A stretch of DNA of 64,000 nt from Flavobacteriales bacterium (GCA_018335925.1 JAGXRF010000114.1:1-64000), one strand, 5' to 3'. Counted from the stretch's first letter, positions 45,893 through 53,628 are shown. Made by a program: numbers and translations. The notes: generated from the letters alone by a model not told the origin.

Positions 45893-46927
45893 CTATTTAC
45901 TAATCACTAAAGCTCTTATCGCCTTCAACAATCGTTCATTTTGCTCCGGAGTTCCCACAGTAATTCGCAATGCTTCTGAAACGAGAGGTTTTATATTTGG
46001 TTTTCTTATCACAATTTGTTGTTGTAATAATTGTTGGTAGCGTAAATTGGCATCGTCTACTTCAATCAATACAAAATTAGCTTCAGAGGGATAAATTTTG
46101 GTAATCCAAGCAATTTCTTGAAAGCTTTCTTTTAATTTTTTTCTTTCTTTAATGATGGTTTCCCAAACAGTTGTATCATAATTTTTCAATTGATTGATAG
46201 CAATTTTTGCAGAAATCGTGTTTACATTATAAGGTGCTTTCACTTTGTGCATCCAACCAATGGTTTCATTGTTTGCAATAGCCATTCCTAATCGCAATCC
46301 TGCCAAGCCATAAGCTTTGGAAAGTGTTTGCATCACTACCAAATTAGGATAGGTTTCCACTTTGTTTTGCCAACTTTCGGTTGTGGCAAAATCTCCATAA
46401 GCTTCATCAATTACCACCATTCCATCAAATTTTTCAAGGACTTCAAATATAAAATCTTCATGTAATAAATTTCCGGTGGGATTATTTGGTTGGCAAAAAA
46501 TCACCATTTTGGTTTGAGCGGTTACTTTGTTCCAAAAATCTTCTGCATTGGGCTGAAAATCGCCTTGTAACCAACTCTTTACCACTTTTACCTGGTTGAT
46601 ATTGGCACAAACTTCATACATGCCATAAGTAGGAGGGAAGAGAATTATTTCTTGATTTACCTCACAAAACATACGCATCAATAAGTCTAAAATTTCATCA
46701 CTTCCATTCCCGAAACAAATGTTGGTTGGGGGAATGTTTTTGAGGTTTGCTACCACTTGTTTTAATTCCTTTTGATAAGGATCTGGATATCGATTATAAT
46801 CTGTATCAAAAGGATTTTCATTGGCATCTAACATCAAATAGTTGGTGCTATCTAATGAAAATTCCTCTCTCGCAGAGCTATAAGGTTGCAATCCTAATAA
46901 ATGTTTTCGAAGATATTTTTCCATCAT
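45893..46927 (-). CDS. hisC: histidinol-phosphate aminotransferase
   Basis: 344 residues (a start at Met2 is equally good). A PLP-dependent fold-type I aminotransferase that converts imidazole acetol phosphate to histidinol phosphate. The PLP-lysine is in TLSKAYGLAGLRLG. The cofactor-binding elements are the early GNGSDEILDLL, the FCQPNNPTGNL loop and VVIDEAYGDF. The start overlaps the hisD stop by 4 nt. Confidence 0.96.
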   Translation of the reverse strand: MMEKYLRKHLLGLQPYSSAREEFSLDSTNYLMLDANENPFDTDYNRYPDPYQKELKQVVANLKNIPPTNICFGNGSDEILDLLMRMFCEVNQEIILFPPTYGMYEVCANINQVKVVKSWLQGDFQPNAEDFWNKVTAQTKMVIFCQPNNPTGNLLHEDFIFEVLEKFDGMVVIDEAYGDFATTESWQNKVETYPNLVVMQTLSKAYGLAGLRLGMAIANNETIGWMHKVKAPYNVNTISAKIAINQLKNYDTTVWETIIKERKKLKESFQEIAWITKIYPSEANFVLIEVDDANLRYQQLLQQQIVIRKPNIKPLVSEALRITVGTPEQNERLLKAIRALVISK

Positions 46928-48204
46928 CCTTTTAAATTTACTAATCTTATTTCTATGGCATTTTGGTGGGCAGTGAGTCCTTCTGCAGCAGCCATCAAAG
47001 CAACGGCATTTCCAATATTTTTAATACCTTGAGACGTGATTTTTTGGTAAGTAATGCTTTTTTGAAAGCTACTCAAATTCACTCCATTATAATTTTTTGC
47101 ATAGCCGTTGGTGGGCAGGGTATGGTTGGTGCCCGATGCATAATCACCAGCACTTTCGGGAGTGTAGTTTCCTAAAAAAACGGAACCTGCATGCTGGATG
47201 TTTTCTATCATCCATGCTTCTTGTGTACTGCACACAATCAAATGTTCCGGAGCATATTCATTGATAATTTCTACTGCAATTTCATCGTTTTCTACCACCA
47301 TAAATATGGCATGCTCCAATGCTTTTTTGGTGATTTCTTTTCTTGGCAATAATTTTAATTGTTCAGCAATCGCTTGTTGCACTTTTTTCACTAGCCCTTT
47401 TTGGTTGGTCACCAAAACTACTTGGCTATCTGTTCCGTGCTCGGCCTGACTCAACAAATCGGCTGCAATAAATTCTGCGTTGGCACTTTCATCTGCATAA
47501 ACCATCACTTCACTTGGGCCAGCAGGCATGTCGATAGCAACTCCAAATTGGGTAGCAAATTGTTTGGCAGCAGTTACATAGCTGTTTCCGGGACCAAAAA
47601 TTTTATCCACTTTCAACATGCTGTTGGTACCAAAGGTCATGGCTGCAATAGCCTGAATACCACCAACTTTAAATATACTTTGAATGCCACAAAGTTTGGC
47701 TGCAAAAATAATTTCGGGAGCAATGTTTCCGTTTTTATCCGGAGGAGTACATAAAACGACTTGTTTACAACCAGCTAATTTAGCAGGAATTCCTAACATC
47801 AACACCGTGGAAAACAACGGTGCTGTACCTCCCGGAATATACAAACCTACTTTTTCAATGGCTTTAAAGTCCATCCAACAAGTAACTCCCGGTTGGGTTT
47901 CTACGATAATTGGCTTTCTTTGCTGGGCTGCATGAAATTTTTCAATATTACAAGCAGCCAATTTAATGGCATCTTCTAATGCAGGTTCAATCTTACAATT
48001 TTCGATTTCTGTTTCCGCTACTCTAAAATCGATTAAAGAAATACCATCAAACAAAGAGGTGTATTTTTGCACAGCGACATCTCCTTTTTGTTGAATTTCT
48101 TTAAATATGGTTTGCAATACATCTATTTGCTCTTCTTGGGTTTTGGCAGGTCGCTGCAAAATGCTTTTCCATTCTTGCTTTTTTGGATATAGGTATGTTT
48201 TCAT
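46924..48204 (-). CDS. hisD: histidinol dehydrogenase
   Basis: 426 residues. It oxidises histidinol to histidine in two NAD-dependent steps using a zinc site. Visible family motifs are GLYIPGGTAPLFSTVLM, FGPGNSYVTAAKQ, DMPAGPSEVMVYAD, LLSQAEHGTDSQV (zinc ligands His and Gln nearby), EYAPEHL and the SAGDYASGTNHTLPT segment. A 183-nt gap with two copies of a palindromic repeat separates it from hisG. Confidence 0.97.
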   Translation of the reverse strand: MKTYLYPKKQEWKSILQRPAKTQEEQIDVLQTIFKEIQQKGDVAVQKYTSLFDGISLIDFRVAETEIENCKIEPALEDAIKLAACNIEKFHAAQQRKPIIVETQPGVTCWMDFKAIEKVGLYIPGGTAPLFSTVLMLGIPAKLAGCKQVVLCTPPDKNGNIAPEIIFAAKLCGIQSIFKVGGIQAIAAMTFGTNSMLKVDKIFGPGNSYVTAAKQFATQFGVAIDMPAGPSEVMVYADESANAEFIAADLLSQAEHGTDSQVVLVTNQKGLVKKVQQAIAEQLKLLPRKEITKKALEHAIFMVVENDEIAVEIINEYAPEHLIVCSTQEAWMIENIQHAGSVFLGNYTPESAGDYASGTNHTLPTNGYAKNYNGVNLSSFQKSITYQKITSQGIKNIGNAVALMAAAEGLTAHQNAIEIRLVNLKG

Positions 48205-48208
48205 AGGT

Positions 48209-48248
48209 TTTACCTCACCCCCAATCCCTCTCCAAAGGAGAGGGGAGT
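48209..48248. repeat. palindromic intergenic repeat, copy 1
   Basis: The unit starts tacctcacccccaa and contains CCTCTCCAAAGGAGAGG, an 8-bp hairpin stem followed by ggagt. It matches copy 2 at 48284-48323 with a single substitution (tccc versus cccc). Confidence 0.85.
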
Positions 48249-48283
48249 TTAGGGCTACTTAAATTTTATTTAGTTATTGTTTT

Positions 48284-48323
48284 TTTACCTCACCCCCAAC
48301 CCCTCTCCAAAGGAGAGGGGAGT
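48284..48323. repeat. palindromic intergenic repeat, copy 2
   Basis: A direct repeat of copy 1, 75 bp away, with one mismatch. Here the palindrome CCCCTCTCCAAAGGAGAGGGG is complete. Such CCTCACCCCCAACCCC elements occur widely between genes in Bacteroidota and some other phyla; this is recalled rather than checked. Confidence 0.85.
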
Positions 48324-48387
48324 AGAGCAAGTATTATTTTATATTTCTTTTAGAAATAACTATTCACTAATCACTAATTATTAATCA

Positions 48388-49245
48388 CTAAAGCACCATC
48401 TTCTCAATCGGGCAAACCAATATGTCGGTTGCTCCGGCTTCTTTCAGTTGGTCTATTACTTCCCAAAAGGTAGCTTCTTCTATTACCGAGTGTAAACTGC
48501 TCCAGCCGGGAAGTGCAAGTGGCAGTACTGTTGGACTTTTCAATACGGGTAAAATTGTGGTTACTTTTTTAATTTTATTGTTTGGAACGTTCATCAATAT
48601 ATATTTGGATTTTCTTGCTTTTAAAACCGATTGGATTCTGAATAAAAACTTTTGTAGTAATTGCTTTTTTTCTTCGTCCATCTTAGGGGAAGCAGCCAAA
48701 ACGGCTTCACTTTTTAAGATAATGGCAACCTCTTTTAAATTGTTTTTAAAAAGGGTACTCCCGCTAGAAACAATGTCAACAATCGCATCGGCCAATCCTA
48801 TATTTGGAGCTATTTCTACCGATCCGGATATTTGGTGAATTTCAATCGGAATGTTGAGATTACCAAAATAGTTTCGAACCGTATTGGGGTAGGAGGTTGC
48901 AATTTTTTTGTTTTTTAAATCTTGTAGACTATTGATTTGGAATTGATTTGGCACTGCTACAGAAACTCTGCACTTAGAAAAACCTAATTTTTCTAATATT
49001 TCAATGCTGTTTGGTTTTTCTTCTAGTAAGTTACTTCCAATAATAGCAATATCAGCCACGCCATCTTGCAAATATTGTGGAATATCTGAGTTGCGTAAAA
49101 ACAATACTTCTAGAGGGAAGTTGGCACTGGTTGCTTTGAGTTGGTCGTTGCCGTTATCTACCGATATACCTGCATCTTTGAGTAATTTTAAACTGTCTTC
49201 GTTTAAACGACCTGATTTTTGAATGGCAATTTTTAATGTTTTCAT
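48388..49245 (-). CDS. hisG: ATP phosphoribosyltransferase, long form
   Basis: 285 residues; the first and committed step of histidine synthesis (PRPP + ATP). The length and the C-terminal ~75-residue regulatory domain (LPGWSSLHSVIEEATFWEV region) mark the long form that is feedback-inhibited by histidine and needs no HisZ. The catalytic part has IAIQKSGRLNEDSLKLL, the early FLRNSDIPQYLQDGVADIAIIG and the PRPP loop DIVSSGSTL. The ATG at 49245 is chosen over a TTG 33 nt upstream, which lies in the attenuator 3' arm. Its expression should be controlled by the attenuator just upstream. Confidence 0.95.
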   Translation of the reverse strand: MKTLKIAIQKSGRLNEDSLKLLKDAGISVDNGNDQLKATSANFPLEVLFLRNSDIPQYLQDGVADIAIIGSNLLEEKPNSIEILEKLGFSKCRVSVAVPNQFQINSLQDLKNKKIATSYPNTVRNYFGNLNIPIEIHQISGSVEIAPNIGLADAIVDIVSSGSTLFKNNLKEVAIILKSEAVLAASPKMDEEKKQLLQKFLFRIQSVLKARKSKYILMNVPNNKIKKVTTILPVLKSPTVLPLALPGWSSLHSVIEEATFWEVIDQLKEAGATDILVCPIEKMVL

Positions 49246-49293
49246 ACTTCTTGTTTTGTTTGGATTTGAGTACTTCAAAACAAGGAGGATTTA

Positions 49294-49328
49294 AAACAAA
49301 AAATCCGTTTGAAGTACTCAAACGGATT
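49294..49328 (-). terminator. his attenuator terminator
   Basis: On the minus strand AATCCGTTTGA and TCAAACGGATT form an 11-bp perfect stem with a 5-nt loop, followed by TTTTTTGTTTT. It lies upstream of hisG, so it can only act as a conditional terminator. Confidence 0.92.
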
Positions 49329-49356
49329 GGATTATATGTTTATACATCAACACACC

Positions 49357-49410
49357 TCACTTCGTTTGAGCGAAAGTAAAATGATGATGATGATGTAAAA
49401 TGATATTCAT
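49357..49410 (-). CDS. hisL: his operon leader peptide
   Basis: A 17-residue frame, MNIILHHHHHFTFAQTK, with ATG at 49408-49410 and TGA at 49357-49359. Five consecutive CAT codons (49381-49395) sense the supply of charged tRNA-His. A TATATTTG promoter box lies 18 nt before the ATG. The peptide itself needs no function; the position of the ribosome chooses between terminator and antiterminator. Confidence 0.9.
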   Translation of the reverse strand: MNIILHHHHHFTFAQTK

Positions 49411-49428
49411 TTTGTTGTTATTTGATTA

Positions 49429-49436
49429 CAAATATA
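49429..49436 (-). promoter_or_regulatory. -7 promoter box (TATATTTG) of the his operon
   Basis: An exact TAnnTTTG match on the minus strand, 18 nt before the leader peptide ATG, predicting a 5' leader of about 14 nt before the peptide. No clear -33 TTG was identified. Confidence 0.65.
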
Positions 49437-49500
49437 TGCATTTGGTTTCTGTAAAAATATATTTTTAAAAATTTTAAGATTTGTTAGGTTTTAAAAATTC

Positions 49501-50019
49501 TTAACCTTTAATTAATTTTCGCTTTGCAAATTTTATTTTTTTTATCCTTTTTCCATTATTATCATAGATATTCTTTTCCCCATTGATGTAAACTTCTTTA
49601 AAAATGTATTTGTCATTGAATAGTATTTTTTCAATCAACTCATTTTTTGAATTGTATGAAAAAAAACAAACAAACCAAATATCACCAAATTGATTTTCAA
49701 TGATTTCAAGTAAATGAAGTTTGTTTTGGCTAAAGAATTCTTTTCTAACACCCATTAAAGGGATATTGTTGTTTAAATATTGAGATTCTTTTAGAATTAT
49801 TTGCTCAATTTCATCGTAGTAAATGATCTCTTTGATTTTTTGTTTAGTTAATTCAACTTCTTTAATTGAGTTACTTGTAATTTTAACTTTAATTGAGTCT
49901 TCAAATTTTCTAGCTTTTTCAATAAGATATTCTTCATTAAACTTTTCTTGTGAATAAGAAAAACCAACAAAAAATATGATGAAGACAATTGAAATACTAG
50001 AACTTTTCAATCCGAACAA
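49501..50019 (-). CDS. small exported protein of unknown function, TTG start
   Basis: 172 residues, not recognised. The only usable start that keeps the signal sequence is TTG at 50019: no in-frame ATG occurs before the hydrophobic core (IVFIIFFVGFSYSQ), and an in-frame stop lies about 13 codons upstream. After cleavage near residue 24 the protein is charged and Lys/Glu/Ile-rich, with a C-terminal half of short beta repeats (LIEKILFNDKYIFKEVYING). The gene starts 1 nt after the SRPBCC stop, so it is translated from the same mRNA. It is more AT-rich than its neighbours, possibly a recent arrival. Confidence 0.65.
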   Translation of the reverse strand: MFGLKSSSISIVFIIFFVGFSYSQEKFNEEYLIEKARKFEDSIKVKITSNSIKEVELTKQKIKEIIYYDEIEQIILKESQYLNNNIPLMGVRKEFFSQNKLHLLEIIENQFGDIWFVCFFSYNSKNELIEKILFNDKYIFKEVYINGEKNIYDNNGKRIKKIKFAKRKLIKG

Positions 50020-50020
50020 A

Positions 50021-50410
50021 TTAAAGCTTATGCATATTCCCCACCAAAGTATCCATTAACTTGCTAATAGGGCCTTTGATCATCATGGCCATCATAGGGT
50101 TAAAATCTCCTTGAAAAGTCATTTGAACTTCGGTGCTATTTTCTGAAGTTTCATTTAACAAAGCTGTTAATTCAAAAGGCATTTTATCAGAGGCTGCACC
50201 TAAAACTACTTTGTTTGCAGAGTTTTCCTTTAATTTAAGTTTAATTTCAGGCATACCACTTAAAGCAAAAGCAAATAATTCAGGTGTCAATACTTCAAAT
50301 TTTGCAATGTTTTCAGGCATTAACGTTTTGTAGTTTTCCACTACGGTCAATTTTTCTCTTAAAGTAGCAGCACTGCTTGGAACGGTAATTTTAGAGGTTT
50401 CTAATTGCAT
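50021..50410 (-). CDS. SRPBCC-fold protein
   Basis: 129 residues. The pattern of an opening ETSKITVPSSAATL strand, a helix with FLTV-like spacing, a run of beta strands and a long C-terminal helix (MMAMMIKGPISKLMDTLVGNM) fits the START/SRPBCC hydrophobic-ligand fold (polyketide cyclase/CoxG-like). Ligand and role are unknown. It lies 6 nt after pyrE, an arrangement I recall from other flavobacteria, so it is probably cotranscribed with it. Cytoplasmic. Confidence 0.8.
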   Translation of the reverse strand: MQLETSKITVPSSAATLREKLTVVENYKTLMPENIAKFEVLTPELFAFALSGMPEIKLKLKENSANKVVLGAASDKMPFELTALLNETSENSTEVQMTFQGDFNPMMAMMIKGPISKLMDTLVGNMHKL

Positions 50411-50416
50411 AAATTT

Positions 50417-51058
50417 TTATTTTTTCCAGGTTTCAGGTTGTACTCTCCAATCTTGCAGAGTTTGTAATTCAGTTTTATCTATATAGTTTATTTCAACGGC
50501 TTGTTCTATCAAACTGTCGTAGTTACTTAAAGTACCCAAAGGAACTTTTGCATCTTCAAAGTTTTGATTGGCAATTGCAAATCCATAGCTAAAAATAGCT
50601 ACCATGCCCATCACATGTAATCCGCTTTCTCTTAAGGCATCTACGGCTTGTAAACTGCTTTTTCCGGTAGAAATCAAGTCTTCAATCACAACCACTTTTT
50701 GTCCTTTTTCAGCAGATCCCTCTACTTGGTTTTGTCTTCCATGTTTTTTTGGTTCGGGTCTTACATAAATAAATGGCAAGTTTAAAGCATCTGCTACCAA
50801 CATTCCAATTCCGATGGCACCGGTTGCTACACCTGCAATCAAGTCGGGTTTACCGTATTTTTCGATGACAATTTTTGCCAATTCTTCCTTTACAAAGTTT
50901 CTGATTTCCGGAAAAGATAAAATCATTCGGTTGTCGCAGTAAATTGGAGAATTCCATCCGGAGGCCCAAGTAAAATGATTTTTAGAATTTAATTTAATTG
51001 CGTTTATTTGTAATAACAATTCCGCAGTTTTTTTGGCTGTGTGGTTGTGGTAAATCAT
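50417..51058 (-). CDS. pyrE: orotate phosphoribosyltransferase
   Basis: 213 residues from the ATG at 51058. It joins orotate to PRPP to give OMP in pyrimidine synthesis (cytoplasm). The PRPP-binding motif is VVVIEDLISTGKSS, the catalytic loop region has RPEPKKHGRQNQVEG, and the substrate motif is SPIYCDNRMI. A longer frame of 19 extra codons is open, but a TACATTTG promoter box lies exactly 4 nt before the chosen ATG, so this ATG would be the first codon of the mRNA. It is divergent from the NUDIX gene with only 7 bp between the two start codons. Confidence 0.95.
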   Translation of the reverse strand: MIYHNHTAKKTAELLLQINAIKLNSKNHFTWASGWNSPIYCDNRMILSFPEIRNFVKEELAKIVIEKYGKPDLIAGVATGAIGIGMLVADALNLPFIYVRPEPKKHGRQNQVEGSAEKGQKVVVIEDLISTGKSSLQAVDALRESGLHVMGMVAIFSYGFAIANQNFEDAKVPLGTLSNYDSLIEQAVEINYIDKTELQTLQDWRVQPETWKK

Positions 51059-51062
51059 ACTG

Positions 51063-51070
51063 CAAATGTA
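51063..51070 (-). promoter_or_regulatory. -7 promoter box (TACATTTG) of pyrE
   Basis: An exact TAnnTTTG match on the minus strand, 4 nt from the pyrE ATG. It overlaps the ATG of the divergent NUDIX gene (51066-51068), so the pyrE promoter must extend into NUDIX coding sequence. Confidence 0.6.
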
Positions 51071-51686
51071 TAAAGTTTTTGTCAACGATAAGCCTCTTTT
51101 TTTGACCAACGTCATTGAAAAAGAAACCGATTTTCAACTCTTTTTGTTAGAAGCAGTGGATATCAAAGATATCATTGTGAAGTTGTATAAAAACAAAATC
51201 CAAAAGTGTTTTTTATACCATGCTGACGAGGAAAAGTTGCTAAAATCTCTCAAAGCCAAGATTCCAAAGGAAAAAGCAGGTGGAGGTTTTGTTACCAATC
51301 ACAAAGGAGAAATTTTGATGATTTTTCGCAATGGTAAATGGGATTTGCCAAAAGGGGGACAAGAGAAAAATGAAAAAATGCGTCAAACTGCCTTAAGAGA
51401 AGTAGAAGAAGAAACCGGAATAGGCAATTTAAAAATCATGGAAAAGTTATCCAAAACCTATCATGTGTTTAAACGAAATGGAAGATACAAACTCAAAATA
51501 ACGCAATGGTATTGGATGCACTCTAGCTTTGTTGGTGAACCCATTGCTCAAATGGAAGAAGGAATTGAACAAGTAAAATGGGTTCCGGTACATCAATTAG
51601 ACTCTTATTTAGACAATTCGTACCAAAATATTTTGCTCATATTTGAGGAAATGCAATCAAAATTATCATTGATGAAGACTAATTAG
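51066..51686 (+). CDS. NUDIX hydrolase
   Basis: 206 residues. The Nudix box GGQEKNEKMRQTALREVEEETGI-type signature (G-x5-E-x7-REVEEETG) lies at about residues 98-120, within a Nudix fold that starts near residue 75 (GGGFVTNHKGEILMIF). The first 70 residues are a separate N-terminal region with no recognised family. It hydrolyses a nucleoside diphosphate linked to another moiety; the substrate is not predictable. No good promoter was found, because its upstream region is pyrE coding sequence. Confidence 0.9.
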   Translation: MYKVFVNDKPLFLTNVIEKETDFQLFLLEAVDIKDIIVKLYKNKIQKCFLYHADEEKLLKSLKAKIPKEKAGGGFVTNHKGEILMIFRNGKWDLPKGGQEKNEKMRQTALREVEEETGIGNLKIMEKLSKTYHVFKRNGRYKLKITQWYWMHSSFVGEPIAQMEEGIEQVKWVPVHQLDSYLDNSYQNILLIFEEMQSKLSLMKTN

Positions 51687-51719
51687 TTGGTATTTATACG
51701 AAAATTAATCTGCTTTTTT

Positions 51720-53579
51720 ATGCGAAAAAAAATTACATGGATTACACTTACCACCCTTTTGATTGTAGGGTGCAATCAATCTGAAAAACCTATGAAGGAA
51801 GAAACAACTGAAGAAGGTAAAATTGTAGTTTACCAAGTCTTTACCCGCTTGTTCGGGAACCAAAATGAAACCAATCAACCTTGGGGAACTATAGAGCAAA
51901 ATGGCGTTGGAAAGTTTGACGACTTTACCAACAAAGCTTTACAGGAAATCAAAGATTTAGGGGTAACCCACATTTGGTATACCGGAATTCCACACCATGC
52001 TTTGGTAAATGATTACACTGCTTATGGTATTTCAAACGACGATCCGGATGTGGTAAAGGGAAGAGCAGGCTCACCATATGCAGTAAAAGATTATTACAAC
52101 GTAAATCCAGATTTGGCTAAAAATCCAGCCAATCGTTTGCAAGAATTCGAAGCCTTGATAGCTCGTACCCATCAAAATGATTTAAAAGTGATTATTGATA
52201 TTGTGCCAAATCACATTGCTAGAAAGTACGAAGGAAAAACCAATCCGAAAGGAGTGGAAGACTTTGGAGCAAAAGACAATACTACTGTAGAGTATGACAG
52301 AAACAATAACTTTTATTATATACCAAATACACCATTTGAAGTACCTACTGATGCAAATTACCAACCTTTGGGTGGGCAAAAACATCCGTTATCGGATGGT
52401 AAATTTGCTGAAAATCCTGCAAAATGGACAGGCAATGGCTCTCGTGCTGCAAAACCAAGCATCCATGATTGGTATGAAACCGTGAAAATTAACTATGGTA
52501 TCAAACCGGACGGATCGAAAGATTTTCCTTTGTTGCCAGAAGGTTACCATCAAAAAGATTACAAAGCTCATTTTGCTTTTTGGAAAGACAAAGACGTACC
52601 AAGTTCGTGGGTAAAGTTTAAGGACATTGCGTTGTATTGGATAGCAAAAGGAGTGGATGGATTTAGATATGACATGGCCGAAATGGTTCCGGTAGAGTTC
52701 TGGAGTTACATGAATTCGCACATCAAAATGAAAAATCCGAAAGCCTTTTTGTTGGCTGAAATTTATAATCCTGCGGAATATCGCAATTACATCCAACTTG
52801 GAAAAATGGATTATTTGTATGATAAAGTGGAGTTGTATGATACTTTAAAAAACATTGTTCAAGGCAGAGGTTTACCTAAGCATATTGCCAACATCCAACA
52901 AGGATTAGCTGATATAGAGCATCACATGATGCATTTTCTGGAAAATCACGATGAACAACGTGTTGCTAGTCCTGAATTTGCTGGAGATCCTAAAAAAGTA
53001 TTGCCTGCAATGGTGGTATCTGCCACTATTGGTACTTCGCCAACTATGATTTATTTTGGGCAAGAAGTAGGGGAGCCCGGTGCACAGGATACTGGATTTG
53101 GCAAACCGAGCAGAACTTCTATTTTTGATTATGTTGGTGTGCCACATCACCAAAAATGGATGAATGGTGGTAAATTTGATGGAGGAAGATTAAATGAAGA
53201 GGAGAAATCTTTACGCGATTACTACAAACGCTTGCTTAATTTTACCATTAAGAGTAAAGCATTGATGGGTGCCTATCATGAAATTAATACTTTTAATATA
53301 GAAAACAATCCAAACTACGAGCAAGGATTGTTTAGTTATGTGAGATATAACAACCAAGAAAAATTAATTATTGTTTGTAATTTTTATCAAAATACTTCGG
53401 TAAACCATGACATCATCTTACCAAAAGAATTGATTCAAAAATGGCAATTGAAAGATGGGGCATATGCTTTAAAAGAGCAATTGTTTGGTAAAAAGAATGT
53501 GACCCTTACGGTGAAAAAAGGAGAGGGTAGAATCACTTTAAATTTACTGCCATTAGAATCGGTGATTTGGAAAATGTAG
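51720..53579 (+). CDS. alpha-amylase family lipoprotein (GH13)
   Basis: 619 residues from the ATG at 51720, which gives a good lipoprotein signal (ITLTTLLIVGC, lipidated Cys at about 18). The GH13 barrel contains VIIDIVPNHIARKY (region I), DGFRYDMAEMVPVEFW (nucleophile Asp), LLAEIYNP (acid/base Glu) and FLENHDEQR (third Asp). A small beta domain ends the chain. It is anchored on the envelope and probably cuts starch or malto-oligosaccharides outside the cytoplasm, which could feed maltose to the maltokinase/GlgE genes 27 kb away. It has no SusCD neighbours. It ends at a bidirectional terminator. Confidence 0.9.
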   Translation: MRKKITWITLTTLLIVGCNQSEKPMKEETTEEGKIVVYQVFTRLFGNQNETNQPWGTIEQNGVGKFDDFTNKALQEIKDLGVTHIWYTGIPHHALVNDYTAYGISNDDPDVVKGRAGSPYAVKDYYNVNPDLAKNPANRLQEFEALIARTHQNDLKVIIDIVPNHIARKYEGKTNPKGVEDFGAKDNTTVEYDRNNNFYYIPNTPFEVPTDANYQPLGGQKHPLSDGKFAENPAKWTGNGSRAAKPSIHDWYETVKINYGIKPDGSKDFPLLPEGYHQKDYKAHFAFWKDKDVPSSWVKFKDIALYWIAKGVDGFRYDMAEMVPVEFWSYMNSHIKMKNPKAFLLAEIYNPAEYRNYIQLGKMDYLYDKVELYDTLKNIVQGRGLPKHIANIQQGLADIEHHMMHFLENHDEQRVASPEFAGDPKKVLPAMVVSATIGTSPTMIYFGQEVGEPGAQDTGFGKPSRTSIFDYVGVPHHQKWMNGGKFDGGRLNEEEKSLRDYYKRLLNFTIKSKALMGAYHEINTFNIENNPNYEQGLFSYVRYNNQEKLIIVCNFYQNTSVNHDIILPKELIQKWQLKDGAYALKEQLFGKKNVTLTVKKGEGRITLNLLPLESVIWKM

Positions 53580-53595
53580 AAATTTCTTTTTAATC

Positions 53596-53628
53596 AAAAA
53601 AAAAAGCAGCTTAGCTGCTTTTTTTTTA
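53596..53628. terminator. bidirectional terminator
   Basis: AAAAGCAGC (602-610) and GCTGCTTTT (614-622) pair around TTA, with long A and T tracts on both sides. It serves the convergent amylase and PQQ-dehydrogenase-like genes. Confidence 0.9.

Larger units (their letters stand above)
49265..49410 (-). promoter_or_regulatory. histidine operon transcription attenuator
   Basis: The leader encodes a His-rich peptide (49357-49410), then a terminator hairpin (stem 49302-49312/49318-49328) with a U tract, before hisG. CTCAAACG inside the leader peptide frame (49363-49370), just after the five His codons, is exactly complementary to CGTTTGAG in the 5' arm of the terminator (49317-49324). A ribosome stalled on His codons leaves it free to pair (antitermination); a ribosome reaching the stop codon covers it (termination). 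A 15-nt segment downstream (49265-49279) is also fully complementary to the terminator 5' arm plus loop (49308-49322). Confidence 0.88.

Noticed and set aside
47401..47754. 117-codon plus-strand frame over hisD
   Set aside because: It lies fully inside conserved hisD; the product is Cys/His/Gly-rich with no family resemblance.
48209..48323. The two 40-bp repeats as the start of a CRISPR array
   Set aside because: Only two units, palindromic across their core, with a 35-bp AT-rich spacer and no cas genes anywhere in the window.
49246..49278. TTG start giving hisG 11 extra residues
   Set aside because: This TTG lies within the 15-nt arm complementary to the terminator; the ATG at 49245 begins the conserved MKTLKIAIQKSGR.
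49281..49290. CAAGGAGGAT as a Shine-Dalgarno site
   Set aside because: It is on the plus strand with no plus-strand gene after it; on the transcribed minus strand it reads as ATCCTCC, so it is not a ribosome-binding site for hisG.
49381..49395. The (atg)5 run as a microsatellite
   Set aside because: On the minus strand it is five His codons in a leader peptide with matching attenuator, so a regulatory reading explains it better.
52389..52796. 135-codon minus-strand frame over the alpha-amylase gene
   Set aside because: The amylase frame has all GH13 motifs across this stretch; the antisense product looks random.
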